Of a stretch of DNA of 64,000 nucleotides, positions 9,949 through 17,310 are shown piece after piece. The notes under the pieces are model-generated. The model saw only the letters and a list, made by a program, of their open reading frames with translations, searched no databases and was not told where the DNA came from. A program made the position numbers and the translations under genes. How positions within the stretch are numbered: position 1 is the stretch's first letter; the number at the start of each line of letters is the position of its first letter. Source of the DNA: CATQGW01 sp965242565 (lineage in GTDB: Bacteria; Chloroflexota; Dehalococcoidia; Bin125); contig OZ251457.1 of NCBI GenBank assembly GCA_965242565.1, positions 2,542,001 through 2,606,000 of the forward strand. The letters run 5' to 3'.

Positions 9949-10721
9949 GGCGTGCCCTCGGCATTGAGGTAGTAGAGCTCGCGCAGGCCGTGCAGAATCA
10001 GGTCCTCATCGACCACGTCGAGCGCCGCCGTTTCCCGCGCGATCCGCGACGCCCAACCGCCGGTCGCAACGACCTGCGCCTCGCCTAACTCCGCCTTGAA
10101 GCGCGAAATGATCCCTTCCACGAGACCGACATAGCCGTAGAGAATGCCCGACTGCAGCGCCGTCTCCGTGCGCGTCCCGATCGCGCTGGGTGGACGGTCC
10201 AGATCAATCCGCGCCAGCCGCGAGGCCTGATTGAACAGCGCGTCGGTCGAAATCCCGATGCCCGGGCTGATCGCCCCGCCCAGGTAGACGCCGTGCTCGT
10301 TGATCGCATCGAACACCGTCGCGGTCCCGAAGTCCACCACAATCAGCGGCGGCGGCGCATGCCGCGACATCGCCCCCACCGCGTCGGCGATCCGATCCGC
10401 CCCCAGCTCCTCCGCGTGCTCAATCCCGATCCGCACCGGTTTGCGCATGTGGCTGTTCACGAACAGCGGATCCACCTTCAGGAAGCGTCGCACCACATCG
10501 CGGAAGACGCTGGAGAGCGCCGGCACGACGCTGGAGACGATCGCTCCGTCGATCTGCTGCGTGTCGACGCCCTCGGCGCGCAGCAGCGAGAGCACGAGAA
10601 TGCCGTATTCGTCGGCCAGCCGCCCGTGATCGGTGGCCAGCCGCCAGGTCGGACCGAGCTTCCGGTCGGCGTAGATGCCGACCTGCAGCGTGGTGTTGCC
10701 GATGTCGATAGCGAGCAGCAT
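9945..10721 (-). CDS. coaX: Type III pantothenate kinase
   Basis: 258 residues, the CoaX length. The phosphate-binding motif DIGNTTLQVGIY is near the N-terminus, then GADRIADAVGA, VDFGTATVFDAI and GGAISPGIGIS. It phosphorylates pantothenate, the first step of CoA synthesis. The start at 10721 is supported by GGAGGAG about eight bases upstream; an in-frame extension to 10832 is Cys/Arg-rich and unsupported. It is divergent from dnaA across 264 bp. Confidence 0.94.
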   Translation of the reverse strand: MLLAIDIGNTTLQVGIYADRKLGPTWRLATDHGRLADEYGILVLSLLRAEGVDTQQIDGAIVSSVVPALSSVFRDVVRRFLKVDPLFVNSHMRKPVRIGIEHAEELGADRIADAVGAMSRHAPPPLIVVDFGTATVFDAINEHGVYLGGAISPGIGISTDALFNQASRLARIDLDRPPSAIGTRTETALQSGILYGYVGLVEGIISRFKAELGEAQVVATGGWASRIARETAALDVVDEDLILHGLRELYYLNAEGTP

Positions 10722-10805
10722 GAGCGGCGCTCCTCCGTACCGCGGCAGGCTACACGCGCCGCGGACCGAGCTTCTTACACGCTCGCGGCGGCTGGCGGAG
10801 CAGCA

Positions 10806-10824
10806 CGGTGGAAACCTGTGGAAA
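10806..10824 (+). promoter_or_regulatory. Two DnaA-box-like sequences upstream of dnaA
   Basis: GGTGGAAAC (10806-10814) and TGTGGAAAC (10816-10824) are tandem. The reverse complement of the second, GTTTCCACA, matches the DnaA box TTATCCACA at 7 of 9 positions. They lie in the divergent coaX-dnaA region and could serve dnaA autoregulation. No AT-rich unwinding element or larger box cluster is visible here. Confidence 0.4.
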
Positions 10825-10985
10825 CTGTGCAATCCTTATCTGGTAGAGCGGCAATTTTGGACAACTTCGGCGCGGCGCTTGCCCCGCTGCCCGTGCCTTG
10901 CTAGTTTCGGGCAGACGCGAAAATTGCGGCGCGCAGCCTCCCCACTCAGCGCCGCCTCCGGCACGACCTCAGAGAGGAGCCTGCG

Positions 10986-12407
10986 GTGGCGAGTGAACCG
11001 GCAGCACGACGAGAATTCCAACGCGCCCCGCAGCCGCTCAGCCACACCGAACTGTGGCGCCGTGCGCTCGGACAACTGCGCAACTCCTTCACCGCTGACA
11101 CCTACGACCAATGGTTCGCTCAGACCCAGGCCGTCGAAATGCGCGCCGGCAAGCTGATCGTCGCCGTCGACAACATCTACAAACGCGAAACTCTGCTCTC
11201 CAACTACTACTCCCCCCTCTCCCGCGCCGTCGAAGAGGTTGCTGGACGCCGAGTCGAGGTCGATGTCGTGGTCAAAGCCGACATCGCGCCCGACCAGGCT
11301 CCGCAGGCGATCTCCGCCGCTGCCGAATCGACCGACGCCGCAGCGCCCGATCCCGGTGCCCGCACCCGCCCCGTGCTCAAGGGCGGCTACACGTTCGAGA
11401 GCTTCGTCGTTGGCTCCTCCAACCAGATCGCCCACGCCGCCGCCGCCGCCGTCGCCGCCGACCCCGGCCACTCCCACACCCCCCTCTTCATCTACTCCGA
11501 CTCCGGCCTCGGCAAAACCCATCTCCTTCAGGCCATCGCGCACGAAACGCTCACGAACCACCGCACCCACTACATCGCCACCGAGACGTTCGTGCGCCAG
11601 TACGTCCGCGCCGTCCGCTCCGGCGACCGCGCCGCCTTCCAGGACAAGTACGAACAGGCGGATGCGCTGATCATCGACGACATCCAGGACCTCGCCGGCA
11701 AAGAGGGCACCCAGGAGGAATTCTTCAACCTCTTCAACGCGCTGCATCTGGCCGACAAGCAGATCGTGCTCAGCAGCGACACCTCCCCGCGCCGCCTGCG
11801 CGGCCTGCCCGAGCGCCTGGTCACCCGTATGGAGTGGGGACTGGTCGTCGAAATCACCAAGCCCGACCTTGAACTGCGCCTGGCGATCCTGCGCCAGAAA
11901 TGCAACGAGCGCGGGATGCACGCCGAAGACGAGGTGCTGCGGCTGCTGGCGCAGCGGGCCTCGCACAACGTGCGCGACCTCGAGCGGGCGCTCAACCATG
12001 TGCGCCTGCACTCCGAATTCGAGCGCGCGCCGATCACGCTCGAACTCACCCTCCGCGCGCTCAAGAGCTACAGCTTCGAAGAGGTCAAGCGCACCCCGCC
12101 GACCGTCGGCGAGATCATCAACGCCACCTGCGAAGCGACCAATGTCCCGGCCGAGGCGTTCACGACCAAACGCAAGGACCATCGCGCCGCGCGCGCCCGC
12201 CACCTGGCCATGTATCTCGCCCGTGAGCACACCGGCCTCTCCTACAAGGACATCGGCGTCCACTTCGGCGACCGCGACCACACCACGGTCTTGCACGGCT
12301 ACCGCAAAATCCTCAAAGAAGTCGAAGGCGACGCCCGGCGCGGCCTCCCGCCGAAGGCCGAAACCCAGCGACTCGTCTCCGACATCCGCTCCCGTCTGCG
12401 CCTCTAG
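10986..12407 (+). CDS. dnaA: Chromosomal replication initiator protein DnaA
   Basis: 473 residues. Domain I is about 1-85 and a variable linker follows. The AAA+ domain has Walker A SDSGLGKTHLL near 171 (the usual GPSGLGKTHLL with its first two positions changed) and Walker B ADALIIDDIQDLAGKEGTQEEFF. The C-terminal DNA-binding signature FGDRDHTTVLHGYRKI is near 425. It binds DnaA boxes to open the origin. The GTG start has GAGAGGAG upstream. dnaN does not follow; the next gene is convergent. Confidence 0.96.
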   Translation: MASEPAARREFQRAPQPLSHTELWRRALGQLRNSFTADTYDQWFAQTQAVEMRAGKLIVAVDNIYKRETLLSNYYSPLSRAVEEVAGRRVEVDVVVKADIAPDQAPQAISAAAESTDAAAPDPGARTRPVLKGGYTFESFVVGSSNQIAHAAAAAVAADPGHSHTPLFIYSDSGLGKTHLLQAIAHETLTNHRTHYIATETFVRQYVRAVRSGDRAAFQDKYEQADALIIDDIQDLAGKEGTQEEFFNLFNALHLADKQIVLSSDTSPRRLRGLPERLVTRMEWGLVVEITKPDLELRLAILRQKCNERGMHAEDEVLRLLAQRASHNVRDLERALNHVRLHSEFERAPITLELTLRALKSYSFEEVKRTPPTVGEIINATCEATNVPAEAFTTKRKDHRAARARHLAMYLAREHTGLSYKDIGVHFGDRDHTTVLHGYRKILKEVEGDARRGLPPKAETQRLVSDIRSRLRL

Positions 12408-12522
12408 ACCCCGACCCCGCCCAACCCTCCCGTCACTCCCACCTTCACCTCTCGTCATACCCGTCCCAAAGCTCCGTCATTCCCGCCCCCGCCGCCTCGT
12501 CATTCCCGCCCCCCCCCGCCTC

Positions 12523-12548
12523 GTCATTCCCGCCCCCGAACGGGAATC
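12523..12548 (+). repeat. Dispersed palindrome, GTCATTCCCGC family
   Basis: GTCATTCCCG and CGGGAAT arms around a C-rich loop, in the 257-bp dnaA/FTR-like convergent spacer. The preceding 40 bases hold partial copies (CGTCATTCCCGCC). Similar copies lie near 35217, 42243, 46534, 58562 and 61066. The position between convergent genes suggests a terminator-like role. Confidence 0.6.
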
Positions 12549-12664
12549 GGCCTCGATCGGCCCCCAACGCCCCGCCTCCCCACAGCGGTGCCCCCGACCA
12601 GCCCCTGCCAAATCTGACTGGCATAGTGAGCACCGATGGCAGGCCGCTGTCCGCCCCCAACCGC

Positions 12665-13006
12665 CTACAAGTCGACCTGAATCTCGTCCTTGAGCGGCTT
12701 CTGACCCTCCGGCAGCGTGAAGAAATTGCAGAAGCACGTGCCCTCAAAATCCACCAGCCCGTTGATCACCGGCTCGCAGACGCAGATCGAGTCGTCGTTG
12801 TTCGCCGGCTGGCAGGGGCAGTAGAACTTGCCGAAGCGCAGCCGCATGTTGACGAAATCCTCGATCGTCTGATCCGCGTTCATCAGGATGTAGCCCCGCT
12901 CCTCGCAGAAGCGGTCCGCCAGCTCCGTCATCTCCGCGCGGTACTGGTCGCGCAGGCGCTGCTCCTCCTCCGGCGGCAGGTCGGTGATCTGCTCTTCGGT
13001 CGTCAT
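12665..13006 (-). CDS. Ferredoxin-thioredoxin reductase catalytic-subunit-like protein
   Basis: 113 residues from ATG 13006. Three Cys-x-Cys pairs, CPC, CVC and CFC, are spaced 9 and 13 residues apart around residues 63-92, recalling the FTR beta subunit (CPC, CPC, CHC) that binds a [4Fe-4S] cluster next to a redox disulfide. The family reduces thioredoxin-type disulfides. The start overlaps the pepA stop as ATGA, so it is translated with pepA. No partner thioredoxin or ferredoxin gene is in the window, so the electron donor is unknown. Confidence 0.72.
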   Translation of the reverse strand: MTTEEQITDLPPEEEQRLRDQYRAEMTELADRFCEERGYILMNADQTIEDFVNMRLRFGKFYCPCQPANNDDSICVCEPVINGLVDFEGTCFCNFFTLPEGQKPLKDEIQVDL

Positions 13007-14511
13007 GATCCGTTCCCTTCGGATGCTGCGGCGCGAGTTTGGGCGAAGCGGACGAGCGAGCGCACCGGGATGCCCGTCGCGCCCTTGACGAAGACCCCCT
13101 TGGTCTTGCTCGCGTCGTCGGTGCCGGCCATGTCCAGGTGCGCCCACGGCGTGTCGCCCGCGAACTTGGCCAGGAACTTGGCGGCCGTGATCGCTCCCGC
13201 CAGCCGTCCGCCCGTGTTCTTCACGTCCGCCACCTGGCTGCGAATCTGCTCTTCGTACTCACTGAACATCGGCAGCTGCCAGAACTTCTCACCTGCCGCC
13301 TTGCCCGCGTCGATCACCTCCCGCGCCAAGTCGTCGTCGTTGGCCATCACCCCCGTTGCCACATCGCCCAGCGCCACCGCGCAGGCTCCGGTCAGAGTCG
13401 CCACATCGATCAGCGGCGTCAGCCCCAGATGATTGGCGTACGAGAGCGCGTCCGCCAGCACCAACCGCCCTTCGGCGTCGGTGTTGATCACCTCAATCGT
13501 CGTCCCGTTCATCGCCGTCAGCAGATCGCCCGGCTTGATCGCCGCGCCGCCCGGCATGTTCTCCGTGCAGGGCGCGAGCGCAGTCACATTCACCGGCAGC
13601 CCCAAATCCGCGATCGCCCCCATCGAGGCCACGACCGCCGCCGCCCCGCTCATATCCTGCTTCATCGCCTCCATGTTGGCCGCCGGCTTAATCGAGATAC
13701 CGCCCGTGTCGAACGTGATCCCCTTACCGCAGTAGCCCAACCCCGGCTCCTCCCCGCCGCCGCGGTGGCGCAGGATCAGGAACCGCGCGGGCTGGTGCGA
13801 GCCGGCCGCCACGCCCAGAAACGACCCCATCCCCAACTCGCGCGCCGCCGCCTCGTCGAGAACCTCGATCTCCACGCCGTGCCCCCCCGCCCAGGCCTCC
13901 GCCCGCGATGCCAACTCCGTCGGCGTCAGCACATTGCTCGGCTCGTTGGCCAGATCGCGCGCGAAATTCGCCGCCCCCGCCAGCGCCCGCCCCTCCGCGA
14001 CGCCCCGCGCCACCGCCTCTGGCTCGCTGCCGTAGAGCGTCGCCGCCTCCAGCGTGTTCGGCGTCTTCGTCGGCGTCTGGTGGCGGTCGAAGCGGTACAG
14101 CCCCAACTCCAGCCCCTCCGCAATCGCCGAACCCAGCTCCTCCCGCGTCCAACCGCAGCCCTCGCCGTCAACCGCCACGCCGAGCGTGCCGCCGCCGATC
14201 CCCCGCGCCCGCCGCGCCGCCCGCGCGACCGCATTCCGCACATCATCGAGCTCCGCCTTCTCCGACTCGCCGATCCCCGCCAGCACAACCCGTCCGGCGG
14301 GCGCCCGCCCAAACGTGTGCAGCAGCACCGTTTCGCTGCGCCCGCCCTCCAACTCGCCCGACGCCGCCAGCGGCGCAAGCCCGCCGTCGAGCGCCTCATT
14401 CAGCGCACCCGCCGTGCCGCTGCTGATCAGATCGTCGTCCTTGGTGGTGAAGATGATCAGGTGGTCGAGCTCGGCTTCGAGCGCCGCTCCGCCGCTGGTT
14501 GCGATCTCCAT
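13003..14511 (-). CDS. pepA: Leucyl aminopeptidase (M17)
   Basis: 502 residues with the N-terminal macro-like domain and the C-terminal catalytic domain. The metal and catalytic signatures GKGITFDTGGISIKP, MKQDMSGAA and NTDAEGRLVLADAL are all present. It is a cytosolic two-metal aminopeptidase with broad neutral-residue specificity, working in peptide turnover. The start ATG at 14511 is divergent from the PAP2 gene across 91 bp. It is followed by an overlapping FTR-like gene, an unusual partner. Confidence 0.93.
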   Translation of the reverse strand: MEIATSGGAALEAELDHLIIFTTKDDDLISSGTAGALNEALDGGLAPLAASGELEGGRSETVLLHTFGRAPAGRVVLAGIGESEKAELDDVRNAVARAARRARGIGGGTLGVAVDGEGCGWTREELGSAIAEGLELGLYRFDRHQTPTKTPNTLEAATLYGSEPEAVARGVAEGRALAGAANFARDLANEPSNVLTPTELASRAEAWAGGHGVEIEVLDEAAARELGMGSFLGVAAGSHQPARFLILRHRGGGEEPGLGYCGKGITFDTGGISIKPAANMEAMKQDMSGAAAVVASMGAIADLGLPVNVTALAPCTENMPGGAAIKPGDLLTAMNGTTIEVINTDAEGRLVLADALSYANHLGLTPLIDVATLTGACAVALGDVATGVMANDDDLAREVIDAGKAAGEKFWQLPMFSEYEEQIRSQVADVKNTGGRLAGAITAAKFLAKFAGDTPWAHLDMAGTDDASKTKGVFVKGATGIPVRSLVRFAQTRAAASEGNGS

Positions 14512-14602
14512 GGTTCCCGTCTCGTTCCAGCGCGCCCCGCGGGCGCGAAATACAAACCGATATACGCGATGCTACAGCGCCCGCGGCGGATACCGTGCGC
14601 AA

Positions 14603-15448
14603 ATGGCGTTCCGCGCGGCGCTGGGCAGGCGATGGTCGGCGCTGCCGGCAGGCGCGCGCGAGTTTCTGCGCGAGCTGGCGATCGTCGCTGCCGCCGGCCT
14701 GTTCTACTTCCTCGTGCGCGGCGCAGTGCAGGACCGCGCCGAGGAAGCCTTCGCCCGCGCCCGCGCGCTGCTCGACCTCGAACAACGCCTCGGCATCGCC
14801 TGGGAAACCGCGATCCACAAAGCCGCGCTCAGCGCCGACTGGATCGTGGACCTCGCCAACAGCGTCTACTTCTGGGGTCACATGCCCCTGCTGATCGCGC
14901 TCGCCCTCTGGCTCTGGTTCCGCCGCCGCGATGTCTGGCGCGGCTTGCGCGCCGCCCTCCTCGCCTCCGCCCTGCTCGGCATCGCCTGCTACGTCATCTG
15001 GCCCACCGCTCCCCCCCGCCTGATGCCCGAACTGGGCTACATCGACACCCTCGCGCTGCGTGCCGCCGCTTCCTACCAGGCCCAAGAAGTCGGCCCGTTC
15101 GTCAATCCCTACGCCGCGCTGCCCAGCCTGCACGTCGGCTGGGCGCTGCTGGCCGGCGCGGCCTGCGCCCGCGTCGCGCGCGGCGAGACTGGCCCGCGCC
15201 GCATCCTCTGGCTGCTCTTGGCCCTCGCAATTCCCGCCTCGCAGACCTGGGCAGTCGTCGCCACCGCCAACCACTGGCTGCTCGACGCCGCAGCCGGCGC
15301 GGCCGTCGTCGCTCTGGCCGCGCTCATAAGCAGGCTTGGCCCTACGATCATCGCCACAGCCCCGCGTCCCAACTTCGCGCGCTGGTTCTGGAGAGACAAC
15401 GATGCAGATCGTCACGACGCAATCCGTGCCGGGCCGCGAGATCGATGA
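14603..15448 (+). CDS. PAP2-family membrane phosphatase
   Basis: 281 residues with about five to six membrane segments. The active-site motifs are PYAALPSLHVGWALL (about 172-186) and, some 45 residues on, TANHWLLDAAAGA, which supply the SxHV and H-x4-D His/Asp of the PAP2 superfamily. The arrangement is closest to the inositolphosphotransferase/AUR1-like branch, so a lipid phosphatase or phosphotransferase is likely. The start MAFRAALGRR follows a divergent promoter region shared with pepA. The last 47 bp overlap the ybjQ start in another frame. Confidence 0.82.
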   Translation: MAFRAALGRRWSALPAGAREFLRELAIVAAAGLFYFLVRGAVQDRAEEAFARARALLDLEQRLGIAWETAIHKAALSADWIVDLANSVYFWGHMPLLIALALWLWFRRRDVWRGLRAALLASALLGIACYVIWPTAPPRLMPELGYIDTLALRAAASYQAQEVGPFVNPYAALPSLHVGWALLAGAACARVARGETGPRRILWLLLALAIPASQTWAVVATANHWLLDAAAGAAVVALAALISRLGPTIIATAPRPNFARWFWRDNDADRHDAIRAGPRDR

Positions 15449-15716
15449 GTCGATCGGCCTGGTCGTCGCCAACACCGTCCGCGCCCGCAACATCGGGCGC
15501 GACATCCTGGCCGGCCTCAAGGGCCTCGTCGGCGGCGAAATCACCGCCTACACCCAGCTGATGGTCGAAGCCCGCGAGCAGGCCGTCCAACAGCTCGAGG
15601 AAGAGGCCGTCAAAGTCGGCGCCGACGCCGTGGTCGGCGTCCGCCTGATGACCTCGAACATCGCCGACTACGTCGCCGAGGTCTACATCTACGGCACCGC
15701 CGTCAAACTCAAGTAG
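15402..15716 (+). CDS. ybjQ: YbjQ/UPF0145 family protein
   Basis: 104 residues. The typical beginning TTQSVPGREI, the central ANTVRARNIGRDILAGLKGLVGGE and the end GADAVVGVRLMTSNI are the hallmarks of the YbjQ family, a small pentamer-forming protein proposed to bind heavy metals; its role is not settled. GGAGAG precedes the ATG at 15402, and the gene overlaps the PAP2 gene by 47 bp, suggesting translational coupling. Confidence 0.9.
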   Translation: MQIVTTQSVPGREIDESIGLVVANTVRARNIGRDILAGLKGLVGGEITAYTQLMVEAREQAVQQLEEEAVKVGADAVVGVRLMTSNIADYVAEVYIYGTAVKLK

Positions 15717-15734
15717 CCCGCCACGCCGGGCGAA

Positions 15735-16019
15735 TCAGCCGGCCGGTGGACGTTCGAACCCCTCATACGCCGTTGGCCTTGGACTGACCCGAATGATCGT
15801 CAAGACCCGTGGGTCGGTTTCCTCGCGGCGGAACAGCACGCGATAGCCGTCGGCGACCAAGCGCAGCGTGTCGGGATGGCCGTCAAGAGTGATGATGTCC
15901 AGCTCGGACCAACTGCCGGCCAGAAGCCGTACGTAGCGTCGCACCAGCCGTCGCGGTCGCGGTGCTAGCCGACGCAGTTCCTCGCCGGCCGTCGCGGTGT
16001 ACTCAACGCGAAACCTCAA
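15735..16019 (-). CDS. RelE/ParE-type toxin-like protein (second module)
   Basis: 94 basic residues. RFRVEYTATAGEELRRLAPRPRR is the helical N-terminal region, then DTLRLVADGYRVLFRREE and a terminal beta strand VLTIIRVSPR, the RelE/ParE fold pattern. Start and upstream stop overlap by 4 bp (ATGA), so the upstream acidic gene is the likely antitoxin. It is convergent with ybjQ. Confidence 0.72.
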   Translation of the reverse strand: MRFRVEYTATAGEELRRLAPRPRRLVRRYVRLLAGSWSELDIITLDGHPDTLRLVADGYRVLFRREETDPRVLTIIRVSPRPTAYEGFERPPAG

Positions 16020-16348
16020 CCGAGATCGTCCTCGGCGGTGAATTCGTGCTCAACCTGCTCAGCCGGAATCCGCTTCTCGCCGGCCGATGCCAGGACCGCC
16101 CGCATGTCGTCCTCGTCCTCCTCCGGGGTCGACTCGAAGTCGTAGGGAAAGCCGTCCTCAGACAACAGCGGTTTCCACACGCGCCCCTCGCTGTCGACCA
16201 ACACATTCCGCCAGCGCGCCCACGACCAGCGGAAGTCGGGATAGGCGCGCATAAAGTCGTCGATCGACATCCCCTGGCGACGCCGAATCTCCTCCTCGGC
16301 CGCAACGCGAGCGCCCTCAGTTCGGAAATCAACTTCAGTTGAGACCAT
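16016..16348 (-). CDS. Putative antitoxin or partner of the second RelE-like protein
   Basis: 110 acidic residues starting at ATG 16348, which has GGAGGGG upstream. The text RRRQGMSIDDFMRAYPDFRW followed by WKPLLSEDGFPYDFES is not a family I recognise. The C-terminal stretch is strongly acidic (TPEEDEDDM, TAEDD). Its 4-bp overlap with the RelE-like gene and small size suggest an antitoxin or regulator; this is inference from context. Confidence 0.5.
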   Translation of the reverse strand: MVSTEVDFRTEGARVAAEEEIRRRQGMSIDDFMRAYPDFRWSWARWRNVLVDSEGRVWKPLLSEDGFPYDFESTPEEDEDDMRAVLASAGEKRIPAEQVEHEFTAEDDLG

Positions 16349-16388
16349 GATGTCCCCTCCCACGACCCCAAGGGTAGCCGCCCCACCC

Positions 16389-16724
16389 TCAGTTCTGGTG
16401 CTGGAAAATCGGCAGCGGCGCCAGCGGCGCGTAAATCTCCACGCTCAACTCGTAGACCTGATCCGCCCAGCGCTCCCAGTCGCGCCGCGCCAACTGCGCC
16501 TCCTGCGACGACAGCGCCGGCTGCACCACCGACTCGTCCTCAAAGCGGTAGCCCATCAGGTGACTGCCCGCGATCGGATCGCGCCCCCGCACCCGGAACG
16601 CCGAGACGATGCCCGGAATCTCCAGCACATGCGGCAGGTGCGTCTCGCGGTGCCAGGCCTCGAACTCGTCCAGCACGCCGGGGTCCAGCCGCGCCCGGAC
16701 GATCATGATCGGGTTGGTCTCCAT
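16389..16724 (-). CDS. Small dimeric alpha/beta-barrel-like protein (EthD/DUF4286 type)
   Basis: 111 residues from ATG 16724. NPIMIVRARLDPGVLDEFEAW followed by HRETHLPHVLEIPGIVSAFR is the pattern of small dimeric alpha/beta-barrel (ferredoxin-like) proteins such as DUF4286 or EthD, where a conserved H-x-x-x-H-L-P-x-x-x segment lines a pocket. Function is unknown; members include heme or quinone-related monooxygenases and binding proteins. The longer in-frame extension to 17399 lies antisense to rpsO and is rejected. It is divergent from rpsO. Confidence 0.6.
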   Translation of the reverse strand: METNPIMIVRARLDPGVLDEFEAWHRETHLPHVLEIPGIVSAFRVRGRDPIAGSHLMGYRFEDESVVQPALSSQEAQLARRDWERWADQVYELSVEIYAPLAPLPIFQHQN

Positions 16725-16778
16725 GTCGTCCTCAACGTGTTGCGCTCGACACTCTCCAGTGTCCCACGTTGCGCGGGA

Positions 16779-16807
16779 TTGTTCGAGTAGTGGACCCTTG
16801 TGATACA
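16779..16807 (+). promoter_or_regulatory. Probable rpsO promoter
   Basis: TTGTTC (16779-16784), 17-bp spacer, then GATACA (16802-16807) preceded by TG one base upstream (extended -10). It would give an rpsO leader of about 70 nt that contains GGGCC-AGGAG-GGCCC-type pairing, the sort of structured leader on which S15 often represses its own mRNA. Confidence 0.5.
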
Positions 16808-16886
16808 GTCGCAACGTTCGGACCGACGCCGATGAGCGGGCCAGGAGGGGCCCTCGGCGCGGCGAACCACCCGCAGAGACGCAGGG

Positions 16887-17153
<267 letters not shown>

Positions 17154-17223
17154 AGCGGCGCGGGCGAGCCGGGCGCAAACCGACAGAGAGACAGCGACGA
17201 TCCACCCTGGATGGACTCGGGTT

Positions 17224-17239
17224 CCCGCGCAGTCGCGGG
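17224..17239 (+). terminator. rpsO-pnp intercistronic hairpin
   Basis: CCCGCG (17224-17229), four-base loop CAGT, then CGCGGG (17234-17239): a perfect 6-bp stem between rpsO and pnp. No T-run follows, so it is more likely a processing or attenuation hairpin than an intrinsic terminator. In E. coli a hairpin here is the RNase III site through which PNPase controls its own mRNA; equivalence is inference. Confidence 0.45.
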
Positions 17240-17310
17240 CGTCGCACACCGCAAACGCCGCCGGACAGGCCGAGACGGCGAACCCTGAACACAGGCTGGA
17301 GGAGTAGGGA

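Noticed and set aside
10722..10985. oriC at dnaA
   Set aside because: Two DnaA-box-like sites occur, but there is no AT-rich element, no box cluster, dnaN is absent, and strand composition does not switch here.
10836..12458. 540-residue ORF opposite dnaA
   Set aside because: It is a high-GC antisense shadow of dnaA with low-complexity Gly/Val/Asp-rich content and no family signature.
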